Shown one piece after another: positions 11,911 to 24,970 of a stretch of 64,000 bases of DNA. The position numbers were made by a program, and so were the translations under genes. Positions within the stretch are counted from its first letter, which is position 1; every line of letters starts with the position of its first letter. The stretch comes from Ailanthus altissimus (taxonomy: Eukaryota > Streptophyta > Magnoliopsida > Sapindales > Simaroubaceae), in contig OX327706.1 in assembly GCA_946807835.1 (NCBI GenBank), forward strand, positions 25,595,001-25,659,000, read 5' to 3'. A model generated the notes under the pieces. The model saw only the letters and a list, made by a program, of their open reading frames with translations. It was not told the origin of the DNA and made no database searches.

Positions 11911-12104
11911 TTCTCATATATATGTATTGTATTTAAATTCAAATGGCAGCAGAGGTGACGACAGACGCCAAACACATTCACAATTATATTCAGATGCAGG
12001 TTGATCTTTTGGAATTCTTGCCGCCTGCTCTACAACTGTGCAAACATTATCAACGTTGAAACTCGTTTTGACCGAAAAAAAGTTGAGAGGAAAATGCAAC
12101 TAGC

Positions 12105-12275
12105 ACTTAAAGATGTTATCAAATAGTGGCGAGTAGGGCGCGTTGCCATCATCGTCTTCAGAATCTATGCACTGGTGGTAGTAGTGCTGTAGTGCACCAC
12201 CATCAATCCATACAATTTGACAAACCTCTTCAATAGTGACAGTGGTTGGTGCACTGCCAATCCCTACAGTTCACT
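12105..12275 (-). pseudogene. Exon-like minus-strand fragment, unknown family
   Basis: After a possible acceptor (CTGTAG, about 12275) the minus strand stays open for about 55 codons. It encodes an acidic, well-behaved stretch (TIEEVCQIVWIDGG, then YYHQCIDSEDDDGN, then PYSPLF) ending at a TAG near 12105. A different frame just downstream (12099-11914) gives another open stretch (VEQAARIPKDQPASEYNCEC). The composition looks protein-like, unlike the surrounding AT-rich DNA. I do not recognise the protein. It may be the last exon of a lost gene or a captured fragment. Confidence 0.35.
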
Positions 12276-12737
12276 ACTACTATAAATGACTGTTAAACTT
12301 TATTTTGTCAATGTTGTATATATGACTGTTAAACTATATATAACCTGATAATAATTGCTCAGCAACGTGCAGCTCGAATGTTCGTCAAAATGTAGTGCCT
12401 CTGTTATTATGCGATTATTTGAGTTTGAATGAGACGTGAAGGCAAAAGATTGAGTAGTTTAGCAGATGAAATTTTTTATTTTTACTTCAAATCTTTTTTA
12501 TAAAAAGAGAAAAATGTTGATAAATAATTATATAATTAAATAAATTGGTTTATAAAGGACAACTGATAGTGGTCAAAGGAGATCGACAGTAATATTTGAA
12601 AAAAGTCAGTCGTGTTTATTATTCTTTAATTATTTAAATATAATTATTTTTCAACTTTGAAATGTATTCAGTATTATAGATGATCCTACCCCTCCTACTG
12701 GTTAATTTTGTCTAATTTACACTGTTAATTTTTGTGT

Positions 12738-13631
12738 TGGAAAATTTTTCAAAACTAACCAAAAAATTTAATAAGTATATTTATTTAACCTTTCGTTCTT
12801 TGGTAACCATATATATATATTTACAATTTTTGCTCCTCTTACAAAAATATTTCAAAACTTTCTCTCTCTCAAACTAACACGGTCACTCTCTCAAACCTAT
12901 TCAATTTATTCAAAAATTTGTAAATCAACTTTAAAATCATCACATTTTGAATATTATAAGTAAAAAAATTAATTGTGAGGTTGAAAATTTTATAAATAGA
13001 TTAAAATTTATGAGTTTTGAATTTAATATTGTTTTGTTATGTTTTTATTATTCTATTAGTATAAATATTTAAATTTAGTATTAAAAAATAAAACAATAGT
13101 TGAAAAATGATGTAAATTTCCGAACTTGCTGAAAAATTAGATAAAATGGCTGAAAATGGTTAATTTTTGCTGAATGTTGCATCCTACCCATAGCGCACAT
13201 GAGTAGCATGTGTCGCTACATACTAAGTAGCGTGCTGCGCAGCAATGCAAAAGTGTGCCAAGCAATTGCCACGAGGCAATTTATTAATTTTTTTGTTTAT
13301 TTTGTTTTATTCATAAATTTCATTTTGTTTATTACTATTATTTCATTTCATTTTTTATATTTTTAAATTTTATTTAATTAATTATTTTAAAAAATTTATT
13401 AAATTTTGTTTCAAAATTTTTTTATTTAATTAATTATCTAAAAATTTTAATTATTTTAATTAATATAATTTTTTAATTAAATTTTCATTTTTTGAGTTTT
13501 ATTTAATTGTTTAATATAGATAATTATTTATTTACATACAAAATTATTATTTAACATATAGGTAAATATTTGTTATTAATTGACTAAATTTATTTAATTA
13601 TTTGCTCGTACACTAATAATTTTTTTTCACG
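12738..13631. repeat. MULE left terminal inverted repeat
   Basis: The arm matches the reverse complement of 19085-19814 along its length. Shared landmarks include CTCTCAAA..CATTYAATYTATTC, TTTTTATTATTCTATTAGTA and TTGTTATTAATTG..TAAATT. It is longer than the right arm because of an extra GC-richer block at about 13185-13280. Confidence 0.85.
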
Positions 13632-14036
13632 TGCTGTTGATGTTGCTTTAGATATCATAGGGCTTATTTCGACCATTATACACTTAAAAAAAAAAGATAA
13701 GACAATTCTAGTAATAGTGTTGAGAGATACATTAGATTTTAAAATGTCTACATGTTAATTCTAAAAAATATAAAATATGAAGTGATGTTGAGAAAAGTTT
13801 GTTGTATAATTAGAGTTAATTAGGTCTATTATAAAGTGACCCTCATATTCGAGGTTCATTCAAACATTATAAAATTGAGACTAATTTCACTTAAAAATGA
13901 TGACGATGTGATCTTTTAGTTGAGCCTACTAAAAATATTAACACCTCAATGTATAACACTGGATGTTTGAGCTCTCATATGTGAAAATAATGCAAAAGCA
14001 CCCATCAAGCAAAAACAAGTCTATCCTAATCACTCC

Positions 14037-16210
14037 ATGTCTGCAAGCAATAGCAACCAAGTGAATAGTATAGCTCCAACAATTTCAATCTTTGTGTTTT
14101 TGCCAAACCCTCCAAATGATTATCATTACTCTCCTTCAATGTTCAACGAAGACTCAACTTACACATATTATAATAGTCAGATATATGAAGACGATGGTAA
14201 TGATGTTAGTATTGATGTTGGTAATGATGATGGTTATGTTGAAAAAGATGATGGTTAATGAGAATGATGATTATGGAACGAAAGCCAATGGATTGAATGA
14301 CATATCGGAGGGCAGGCCATGTTATGTTTCTAAAACTTTTGTTCATGGGCTACATAATGAGTATGTCTCACATACAAGAAAAGATAGGATTCAAGTCGAA
14401 AACCCATTTTAGTTCATGCCTTTGATACCACCGTTAGACTTGAATATATCGGATAAGGTATAGTGTACTGGAATTGGAGATGTGTTTATAAAAAAGTAGT
14501 ATAATAACAAATATGAAATTCACAAGACTATAAACATCCTAGCATTTAAGGGCAACTGGAGTTTCAAAGCTTATATCCACCAAAGATCGTTTTGAGGCAA
14601 AATACGATGATGAAAAATACAAATAAAGATTACTTGCAGTGTCGACAGAAGGGCGATAGTTCTTCATTGTGAAAGAGTAGATATAGAGCATACTTGTGTT
14701 TTGGACCAATTACGAGATGGTAATCAATAAGCTAAGAGTCGTATTATTTATAAAATAATTAAAAATAAGTTTGCATCGGTCAGTAAAAATTATAAACTAA
14801 AGAAAATTCAAACAGACATGCGTGAAGAATTTGGTGTTAAGATAACGTACACTATAGCTTAGAGAGCTAATGAGCATGCATTAAGATTGATAAAATATAA
14901 TTTAAAAGATTCATTTAGATTACTTCTTGCATACAACTATATGTTGGAGTAGTAATACTTAGGTACGATTACTTACTTAAAAATTGATGATGATAATTAC
15001 TTTAAATATTTATTTATAGCATTGAGACCTTACATCAGAGATTTTCAGTCATCCATTTGAATAGAGATTACAGTTGATGTAACATTACTGAAAGATGTTT
15101 ATCTTAGTACAATGTTTGTGGCAGTATGTAAAGATAAAAACAATCAGATATTTTCATTGGCATGGGAGATTGTTGACTCAAAAAATGATGTTTCTTGGAT
15201 ATGGTTTATGGTCAAACTATAATGAGTAATTAGTGACCATCAGGATTTAGTTTTTGTATTTGATTAGCATGCTAATATTAAAAAGGTTATTAGATGTGTG
15301 TTTTCTAATACATATCATGGATTTTACATTTTTGACTTGAAGAAAAATATAGTTATAAAATACAAATTACCAATAAAAAAGTCTAAAAAGAGGGATACTT
15401 ACATGCTTATTTTCTTGTTTGCAAGGCATATCATTTTGCTGATTTTTAACACCACATAAACATTATGCGGAAGATGAGATCTAAAATAACTAAGTATTTA
15501 AATGATGATGTTAGTATGACAAAATGGGCTCGATTAGCTAGTACTTTCAGAAGATAGGACATCATAACCACTAATGTCGCAGAGAACATTAATGTAATTA
15601 CAAAATATGTAAGAAAGCTTATTGTGACCAACTTAGTTAAATGGATACGAGAGTTAATATAGTTGTGGTTTTATAATAAATGGGAGGCAGCACAACGTAT
15701 GATGTACATATTGACGACTTAGGCAAATCGCACGGTGATGAAGCATAATGATAAAGGTAATTGAATAATAGTTCACTCAATAGATAATTTACGATGTCTA
15801 GTAAATGATAGAGGCAAAGATAGAATAATAGATATCACTGTGAAGACACACAAGTTTTCAAAGGTTGACTTTTGGCAACTAGCTTATCCCTATGCATAAG
15901 CCTATCATATACAGACATATGAGATTAGCACACCAAAGTCTTTGTTTCACTTATTACATGTCTAAATCCTTATTTAATGCCTATAGCGAGTCAGTACTTT
16001 CGATTAGCTATCCATTAGATTGAATAGTCTCAAACGAGTTTAGAAATATTGACATTCAATTTTCGATAGCACGTTATTAGGCAAACAGACGTAGGATAAA
16101 GCAGACTCTATCTCAAGAAGAGAAACCATCAAAGAATATTTGTAGTCGTTGTAGACAATATGGACATAACTGACAGACATGTGGAAATCCTATTGGTTTA
16201 TACAGCTGTT
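14037..16210 (+). pseudogene. MURA-type transposase pseudogene
   Basis: An N-terminal frame starts at 14037 and runs about 73 codons, with Asp-rich repeats. The DDE transposase core is recognisable around 15060-15240: ITVDVTLLKDVYLSTMFVAV (first catalytic Asp in VDVT) followed by IFSLAWEIVDSKNDVSW, the standard MULE signature. The second acidic site region (LVFVFD..HANI) is near 15245-15285. The C terminus has a CCHC zinc knuckle (CSRCRQYGHN-stop-QTCGNP, 16142-16193). Multiple stops and frameshifts interrupt the gene. No intact product is possible. Confidence 0.85.
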
Positions 16211-16853
16211 AATATATGTTTGTTTGTAAAACTAAAATTTATATTTAATCTCATTTTTCACTATATTATTAGCCTTTTTTTTATTTTAGGACCCGTATAA
16301 GATAAAAGGAATGATTTAGGCCCTAAGCGACAATTCTCGCATCGATTTCACAAGCTGGAGAGTTCTTGTATGTGACTTATAGATCTTTTTTGTCATTTTA
16401 GCCTATAATAATTTATTGTATTAAACTTTTGAACTTGAATTTATATTATGCTATTTTGGGCATTTAATGCCATAATGTCTTTAATATTTTTTAGACACTT
16501 AGAAAATTATTGATGAATGATTTATAGATGTATTTTTCATTTCATGTTAATATTTGTGAGTTGTAGATAAGTAATGAAAAGTTTGAGAGTATAGTAACAG
16601 ATATTAGATTTTATGAAAGTGTTCATATTTGTAAGTTACAAGTTTGAAATGTTTGAAAAATAGATGAGACTACCAAAATTTTAACAGAATTTTTATTATT
16701 TTATAGGCGTTTCCAAACCTGTAGATCACATAAAAAAATACTTCTATATAATTATACATCATCTCTGCACATATTCACCAAATATAATGACAACAAATGA
16801 TTATAAAATACAAATACACATATATAAAATAATTTGGACATATATACGTCCCA

Positions 16854-17250
16854 TCAAGTATTGGTACACAAATATATAGTCATTTTTTGTCTAAAAAGGC
16901 ACAATCTCAAGACTGAAATCAAATGGTCTACCAATATGAGGTATTCAATGAACATATAAGTAAATACACTACAACCCTCACTCTCAACCCTTTGTTGAGG
17001 TACATCATCTTTCAAACAAATAATTGGAAAATGCGACATATCTATATTCACTTCTCCTCTTAACTCATAAAATCTACATTTGCAAAGATAATACGGCATA
17101 ACAATACTCAGAAGTGCAATAAAATATTCAATCACTTGGTCGGAGTTTTTATTTACATTTGAATCATATAGTGTAATCCTCTTCTAAACAAAATCGACAT
17201 CTGCTGTAAACCAATGTTGTTGATTGTAATTCAATAGAATATATACCTAT
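16854..17250 (-). pseudogene. Ulp1-like (C48) SUMO-protease pseudogene carried by the MULE
   Basis: On the minus strand the frame reads QQHWFTADVDFV-stop-KRITLYDSN and continues without further stops to LKDDVPQQRVESEGCSVF. These match the Ulp1/C48 catalytic blocks: His-Trp, the acidic residue following it, the PQQ glutamine block, and the nucleophile block normally DCGVF, here EGCSVF. The Cys is present but its neighbours are altered, and a stop interrupts the His block. The gene is antisense to the transposase. Minus-strand sequence up to about 18900 may hold upstream exons, but I could not recognise them. Confidence 0.75.
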
Positions 17251-19084
17251 ACAAACTATTGTTGTTTTATTATGAACTTACTGTAGTCTAAACGATAAAA
17301 AATAATTACTTAACTTCCATTACCTTATTGATCACAGCTCACTTTTTATCACTAACTAAATCATTCTTTGTTCTTTATGCATATGATAACACCGCCGCAT
17401 CCTATTAAAAACAGCTGGCGTATGGGTCTGTATTTGAAACATTTGTCTAATGTACTCCTAAAAATAAATATATGACATTAAATTCATCAAAGTTAACCAA
17501 TATATTTATAATATAATGTAAACAATAATTGAAAAAAAAAACTCACATAAAATATGCATCTACAACTGTACAATATTGTGAGTACACTTGATAACAAATT
17601 TTGTCATATACGGACCACCTTTAAATACTCATTAATATGCCGAAAAATTATACATAATATATATATAAGTGTTGATATTATTCATAAATATTTTAAAAAA
17701 ATATATAAAATAAAATATCCTTACCGAATCATTAAGTCAGTCATACATGATCTCCTTAAACCAATTCCTATTAGCATCAAGTCCATGTAAAAAAAAACAC
17801 GTTGTTGTAGGCTATTATTATCTATCCAAGCCAGAAGTTTCATAAGTTTTGCATCATTTATAGGCTTCAGTCGCCAGTGCATGTCAACTGAAGCTTCTAC
17901 TTCTTATTCAATAGTTTTTTTGACCTTTTTTTGAAGAAGATTGTTATAAGATGTGTTTTTAACCCACGTAGACTTGTACTGGTGCCTATTCCTATTTATT
18001 CCTTATGTAGCACCATCGGGTATAATTTGAACACTTGCGGGACTCTTAGTTGTATAATGTATGTTTAGCTACCACTCAGGTTAATACTCAAAGATTGGAG
18101 TCTATGTTTGAAAGTCATCGGCCATGCATCTTCTCTCCTGAAATAAAACAACGATAATGAATATAATGTATTGTTATGAACATAGCAAATTAACTTAATA
18201 CACCAAATGTACCACCTTTTGATCTGCTTTCTTAAACATTCAAAATGCTTTAAGGGACACTATCATGAGCTGCATATGATGCAAGACATATTAATGTCTT
18301 TATCCATCTTTGTACTCATGTTTGCCAACATATCTAATATCTTTATTTTATCTTTAACCATCTAGTCCCTTAAATCATCAATTTTCTTCTCAAGACAGTT
18401 ATACTCTGATAATATGCCCAACTCAAACTACATATAAGTATTTATAAATAATCTTCATAATATAATATTCATCAATATTTTATAATGAATCAAATAAAAA
18501 AGATTAAATTATTATATTTGGTCCAAACACTAGTGGGGCTTTAAATAGGTAGTCACCCTGAACATCAATATCATCCCTAGGATTGACAAATTAGATATTC
18601 GACTTTACAATATGCTCAAGTTTGAGAGCCTCTCCTCATTCTCTCGATGGAATGCATAATTTTACTACCATATGACAATCCTCATTTTTCTTATGTTTGT
18701 GGGTATGCACTTGTCAACTTCCTTCTATTTTTTAAATATTTATCATATAGTCTATTATCGAGTTTTTTGTTCAACTCTCTTACGGAGAGATAATCTCCTA
18801 TATAATATCTAATTCGCCTTTGGTATACAAGAAATCATAATTATTCATATAAATTGTTAGTATGCACTTGTCTTAATAAAATTTTATGTACTAATATATC
18901 TACAAATCAAATATCGTGTACATCTATAAAATGACCAACACATGTGGTCTTAAATAATTTTGTTTACTTTTCTATCAACTTCTTCTTGATGCAGTCTATA
19001 ACTCATAACTTAGAGTAAGTAGTGATCGATGATAAAACTCATTTTGTAGAATTATATGCAATTTGGAGAAGTTTTGATTCTTAA
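17251..19084. other. MULE interior, probable upstream part of the ULP-like gene
   Basis: No domain is recognisable. Minus-strand open words occur (for example RELNKKLDNRLYDKYLKNRR near 18740-18800) but are broken by stops. Confidence 0.4.
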
Positions 19085-19814
19085 AAAAAATAATTGTTAG
19101 TACGCTCAGAAAATAATTAAATAAATTTAAACAATTAATAACAAACATGTACCTACATATTAAATAACAATTTCATATATAAATAATTTATTTATTTATT
19201 TACTTATATTAAATAATTAAATAAATTTCAAAAAATTTAAATAAAAACCAAATTAATTTTTTTTAAAAATTAAATTAAATTAACAAAATAAAATTTAATA
19301 AATTAAAATAATTATTTAAAAAATAAAATAATAATAAATTAAAATAGGTGTTAGTGCAACTTTCGATCAAAATTGGCTATTTCTAACTTTTGTTTTCACT
19401 ATTTTCAATCATTTACAACCATTTTCAACTATTGCTTCACTTTTTTAACACTAAATTTAAATGTTTATACTAATAGAATAATAAAAATACAAGAAAATAA
19501 TATTAAATTCAAAATTCACCCATTTTCGTCAAATTTTAATTTTTTTTTAATTCCACAATTAATTCTTTTACTTTAATCTTCAAAATTTAATGATTTTGAA
19601 ACCTATCTATAAATTTTCGAATAGATTAAATGGATTTGAGAGGGTGGGCATGTGGATTTTAAGAAAAAGAGAGAGTTTCGAAAAATCAAATATTTTCGTG
19701 AGAATGACAAAATGGGTAAAATTTTAAGTATTTGATTAAAAAAAGTATGAAATATTTAACCTTGGTCAAATAAATGTACTTATTAAATTTTTCGGTTATT
19801 TTAACAAATTTCCC
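19085..19814. repeat. MULE right terminal inverted repeat
   Basis: Inverted partner of the left arm, ending CAAATTTCCC at 19814. A plus-strand 67-codon frame inside it (19373-19576) is a by-product of AT-rich sequence. Confidence 0.85.
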
Positions 19815-20157
19815 TGCCGTTTTTATGCAATGCAATCCAGTGAAGAATGGGAACCAAGCATGTGATTAACTTCTTTTTCTTTTCTTTTCTTTTTTAATGC
19901 AGTCCAAAACCGGTATCAAACATGACCTAAATATAAGGGAAATAAACTTACATTGTGATTTGTGGATAAATAAACCACCAAATATATCAACCAATATGAA
20001 CATGTACAGCAAATATTTCTTCTTTCATCTTAGTTTTGTAATCAGTGTAATCTTAATTTCCATCTTATTACTAAAATCGATCGTTACTCTCCTGGTGCCG
20101 ACAACATACTGAAATCACCTACCTAATGCTTCTAAAATGCAATGCAAGATTTATGCT

Positions 20158-20827
20158 TTATACTAAGCAATTGTTACATACTCCAAATAACTGATTGAGA
20201 TTTTTTGACAAATAAGATTTTAGGATAAAATTCCACAAAATCATGGGGGTAGCAGTACAAGTGTACAAGGGCATAAACAGTATGCTTTTTGGCATCTCAA
20301 TAAAAATAATCCATCCCCAACAAAAAGCAGCTTCAACCAAGCTATTTCCATGATGGGTCTTCCCACTTATGCTTCAAACTAGTAGATAAACCATGCCAGC
20401 AGTGCTTCGAACCTTATTCACGCAACAAATGACTTCCATCATCAGAATGTAAAAGCGATCCAGAACCATCAGAAATTCCAACCACAGAAAACTGTAGTCG
20501 ATAATCGTATCTTCGTCACAAGTTTTAATACTAAAACCAATATAGAAGACCCCAAGAAATTGGCATTGCCAATAGACTCCAAAATTCAGCTGCACAAACA
20601 CTTGACTATATTGTTCCTGTTGAGAATCAAATATGGCAGCACTTGACGCATGCATCTCCACACATTCATCCTTCATAGTAGCTCATTCAAAACTTGATAA
20701 AGAGTCTTGAGAACAAACTCAGAAGAAAACATCCACAACCCATATTCACCTATCCAAATCTAAAACCAACAGTTACAGATAGGAAATGAGATGTTCATAG
20801 AAATGCATCAGCTGCCAACATTCAGCC
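20158..20827 (-). other. Probable 3' UTR and downstream region of the ALKBH gene
   Basis: Moderately GC-richer than distant intergenic DNA and directly downstream of the stop. Minus-strand open frames here (for example 20676-20374) show no family similarity and are treated as untranslated. Confidence 0.45.
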
Positions 20828-23782
20828 TCATCTCGGTTTATTAGTAAGCCTTCGTCCAAATTGAGATGAGTTGCGAGGTTGTGAATGGGAATCACTCCTC
20901 TCTGAATCTTCCCTTGCCCCCGGTTTAGCCTCTCTTCTAGCTTGCTGCCTCTTTCCACGGTCATCAGATGTTAACATTTTGGTTTTGTTTCCATCATAAG
21001 ACAATGGTTCAATTCCCTGCAAATCAGGTTCCGGAACAAACCCAATTGGTCGTTTTGATTCATCCATTCTTCTGAATGTAATTGAAATCCTAAAAGAAAT
21101 AGAAGTCAGGGGAGGAAATTAACTGATACAGAAGTCATTCCTTCAAACAGCCACTAATGAAGGTCACAAGGTTTTAAATTCTACCTCTTTGTAGGAACTG
21201 CAGGCACACAATGCTTAGCCACATCAGCCGCTTTTCCATTTAAGACAAGAACGGATCTGAAAAGATACTATGGCAAATTTATGAATTTCATCTAAGAATA
21301 AGATTGATACAATGCCGCAAATTCCAGATTCAGCATACAATATAATTCAAAAGAAAACCACAAAAAGGACGGTAATGCAGAAAGCAAATATTTTGCACAT
21401 CATACTTACCCCACAGGCAAAGGGATACCAATTGAACCAGCGAACTCACCAGGACCCACAACCTTCAAGTTTGATCCAAAAACTATATCGCACTCACTAA
21501 GAAATGATACAGTACAGAAAGGTCGAACAAAATCATGGTTATCAATGTGGGGCGGTATACAGTCCCCTTCTTTGTAAATGTTGACAATACAGCTATCAGG
21601 CACGCATGTTGGAGGAAGGACATGCCACCTGATCAGCCTTCTAATAATCACCTTAAAAAGAGGAGGTATAGGATCTACCATTTCACTTTGAAGAATGCCA
21701 GGTGGATTGCCATTCTTATCCTGCCAACAACATAAAAAATAAATAAAATAAAAATGCTTTTCAACCATTCACTACAAATACAATTTGATAATAATGTCAC
21801 CAGACACTTAATGAAGGGAACTTACTGTTGCATAATTGTAACAGCAACCGAATTGTATGGTTACACGCCCTTTGCCCCTCATCCACTTCTGGGGCGCTGA
21901 ATACATTCGTTCTGCAAATATTCCAGCCATAATTATTGACCCTCAGAAAAACTAGTACGGAAGCACTGCCTTTTAATTAATTGATTCATAATGTAAATGT
22001 ACACGCCCACTCGTTTTGTTAATTGAAGGAAATGATGAGTATTAATGAACAGCATTAGCACATCAAATTGAAATGAAAACTTTTTCTCAGAAAATCACAG
22101 CTCCGAGTGCATCAATCCTGGATCAAGACCACAGCAAAAGAATATTCTCAATATAAAACATATACTGATTAGATCCTTTCCATAGTATAATTCCAAAACA
22201 TAGAATCCTAAAATTCATTCAATTGTATAATTTACATTCAAGTCACACCCAACTCTAGGGTAGAAGACTCCTACATATGTAATGACAATGACAAATGGAC
22301 AGAAATACAGTTGCAAAGATATGTCAAAAAACTAGTGGTAACTCTGGAACGATAACACAAATCTGAGGGCAACCCAAGTGGTGTAATGCGTTTCAATGAA
22401 TTGTACCTTCCAACTTGCTGTACTAGGCGTGAGTAAAGAAGGCAATTATAATTATGGTTGCTATCTTGAGTTATTATTATAGTTACTTTGAACCATCTAA
22501 AATTATTGGAAAACAAACATCACTGTATCATGCCAACCACAAGTGTACATCCAAGAATGGGGCACTATAGCTATAGTGATCATACATATGGCATATCAAT
22601 TTTACAGCATAAAGATACAATTATACCCATAGTGAATCATATATATGGCATATTAATTTTACACCATAAAGATAAAATTATACCATAAACCTCAGCCATT
22701 CTCACCAAAAACCTAAAAGACTAATACTTGGATTATAATATCAAAATGAAACTTAGGCAAGACAGGGTGATATCATACATAGGCATTGGGAATGAAGAGC
22801 AAGTATGGAGTAAACTGGTGGGCAGAACTAACCTTTCAATTCTCCCTTTCTCCCCATCTCCTGAAGTTTATAAATAAATTCAATGATCCTCTTCTGTTCA
22901 GCAGCACTAAACACACCAGCATGGAGCTCGAGTCCCTCCAAAATATTAACAATCTTCCCTTTCTCCGAATTAACAACCTTCCCTTTAATTTTCTCCAAAC
23001 AAATGAAATCTTTCTTCCTCCTCACGTTCAAAAACCGAAGTTTCTCTCTCTGTTCCCTAGACAACTTTGGTTTCTCAACAACCTTTGAAACCCTCAACTC
23101 CCCCATTGAACCATTATTATTATTCGTCTGCTCGTTTGATTCGTATTGTTCTTCTTCTTCCTCAAGTTCATCTTCCTGGGCCATATCTGCCCACGATACA
23201 CGTTGACTCGGAGTTTCAACTGCAAATTCGCCACTCCCTGAAGCTTCTTGCTCATGTTCAAAAGCACCGCTCGGCCCGTCTTTCCATGAAGTAGTTTCTG
23301 CCGCATCTTTCCAACTTCCAAGCGAATGCGTGTCACAATTATCATTCAAATTTTCCGAGTCATTATTATTCGCACTCGAGGACGCTCTATCATCATCTAA
23401 GTTAACCGCTTCCGTTTCATCACCATCTAGTTATAAAATCCCCCAGCCAAAAAAAAAGTCAAAATCAACTAAACCCTAAAACAGAAAATAAATTACATTA
23501 CTTCATTACAAAATATTTCTACAGAAACACAAACAACTAGGGTAATGAGAGCATTAAAGATCATGATATAGAATCAATAAATAAAAGGTGAAGTCTTTAA
23601 GTACAGTCGAGAGAGCGGATGCGATCTGAGAGGGTTCGTGAGCAGCTGTGGCAGAGATCTCGGCAGAGGAACGGGAGCCAATTGTTGAGAAATTCAGACG
23701 CAATTCTGAGTTCGGAGGATTGGTACTGGAGAAGAAAGGGATCGTTCGTTTTGATCCGGTTGGAATCATTGTTCGTCGTCAT
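20828..23782 (-). CDS. ALKBH9-type 2-oxoglutarate/Fe(II) RNA demethylase
   Basis: Oxidative demethylase of the AlkB family. Arabidopsis ALKBH9/10 members remove N6-methyladenosine from mRNA. Exons (minus): 23782-23605, 23426-22833, 21911-21826, 21720-21410, 21256-21185 and 21089-20828, in continuous phase, giving about 500 residues. The first donor (GACT|GTACTT) is weak; the others are standard. The N terminus is DPFLLQYQSSELRIASEFL, typical of the group, followed by an acidic Ser-rich linker. The core has RVTIQFGCCYNYA, the iron-binding PPHIDNHD (about His344, Asp346), a third ligand AKHC (about His405) and the 2OG-binding R-I-S-I-T-F-R (about 414-420). The tail is basic and rich in Arg/Ser. 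All catalytic residues are present, so the protein should be active. The start at 23782 fits the family. Confidence 0.93.
22575..22685. repeat. Tandem 55-56 bp duplication in ALKBH intron 2
   Basis: Two copies share ATATGGCATATYAATTTTAC and CATAAAGATA.AATTATACC. They lie within the 921-bp intron between exons 2 and 3. Confidence 0.75.
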
Positions 23783-23999
23783 GGCTGGATACTGAGTTGA
23801 CTCGCAAGGGAAATCGGAGATAATTTAAGTTTATTGAAAGAGAGGTTAATGCTAAAAGATGGCGAGCAGGTTGTTGAGGTCCTGAGGAACAAATATTTGT
23901 GACCATAAATCTTGGATTTTAGTTGTACAGAGAAAAGGAAAGACGGTAGTGGTATTTTTGTCAATCCGCGTGTTGGTTTGAAAAAGGAATCCGATTCGA

Positions 24000-24700
24000 A
24001 TAAGAATATATTAATCTTATTTCTAATATTAATGTATTAACGTAACGTCAAATATATTTTTTTATAAAAAAAAGGACTGACTTTTTTTTATAGAGAAATA
24101 AATATTTGCGCCTTCAGATTTTAGAAAAAAGATTACATTAAAATTTTAAAAATTTTATTTATATTTTTAATAAATTTTATTAACTTTAACAATAAAAATA
24201 ATAAAAACAAAAATTTATCCTCATCAAAATTAACGTTTAATCATTTTTTATCAATAATTAATTAACGATCGATTAAAAGACTAATCAATTATGATCAACA
24301 CTAATTAAATTTCTTTTTAATTATTATAATAATATAATTATTATTTTATTAAATTTAATTAATTTTTTATAAAAATTATTATCTAACAAAAATATAAATA
24401 AAAATTTTAGTACTTTTAAGTTTGCATATCCTTTATTGAAACTTTAGATTTTTAAAACTTTAAGTCTACGCCAAATGTCCTTTTCACTTTTTTATAAAAT
24501 TATTTTCTCTAGACAATTTAAAAATTTTATTTGAGATACATCTTTCTGTAAATTTCTTAGATCACATAAAAAAAGAATTCCAATTATTGTTAACATCGCT
24601 GGCACGAATATTTCTTATTTATGCTATTGCAATAATAAGAATATATAATGTAAAGAAAAATGATTATAATATGTAAAATAAAAAATGAAAGAAAGAATTG
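24000..24700. other. AT-rich spacer between ALKBH and the next gene
   Basis: The spacer separates two divergently transcribed genes and should hold both promoters. No specific element other than the TATA box listed separately is recognised. Confidence 0.5.
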
Positions 24701-24806
24701 ATGCAATATATAAAATTAGAGTGCGAGCTGGCGATATCGAATTTTCTGAACTTTTTATTTTCTTTTTTAAGAGAGAAAGAGAAAAGACTTTCGTTTTCAC
24801 GACTCA

Positions 24807-24816
24807 TATATATAAA
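24807..24816 (+). promoter_or_regulatory. Putative TATA box
   Basis: TATATATAAA lies about 50 bp before the first in-frame ATG (24866) and 155 bp before the preferred start (24971) of the following gene, at a plausible core-promoter distance. Confidence 0.5.
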
Positions 24817-24970
24817 TGAGAGACGTGGCACTAGATTAGAGGGAAACATAGAGCGAAACAACTGTATGCTCCCGCAGCGGATCAAAGATATGAACAAGGA
24901 TAAAATAAAGGAGCGGGATAAGCTCGTCCAACCATCTGCTGCTGCTGCTAGTAGTCGAAACTTGAAAGCC

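Larger units (their letters stand above)
12738..19814. mobile_element. Complete but decayed Mutator-like element (MULE), about 7.1 kb
   Basis: The two ends are inverted copies. The left end TGGAAAATTTTTC and the right end, reverse-complemented, GGGAAATTTGTT both continue into AAAATTTAATAAGTA.ATTTATTT. Similarity continues inward for about 0.75-0.9 kb. Inside are a MURA-type transposase pseudogene (plus strand) and a Ulp1-like protease pseudogene (minus strand). MULEs carrying ULP-like genes are known from plants (for example KAONASHI of Arabidopsis). Many stop codons show that the element is non-autonomous today. A 9-bp target-site duplication is not evident, consistent with age. Confidence 0.85.

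Noticed and set aside
20374..20676. 100-codon minus-strand frame as a separate gene
   Set aside because: It lies in the probable 3' UTR of the ALKBH gene and shows no recognisable domain.
22488..23294. Plus-strand frames antisense to ALKBH exon 2
   Set aside because: Shadows of the coding strand and an intronic tandem repeat.
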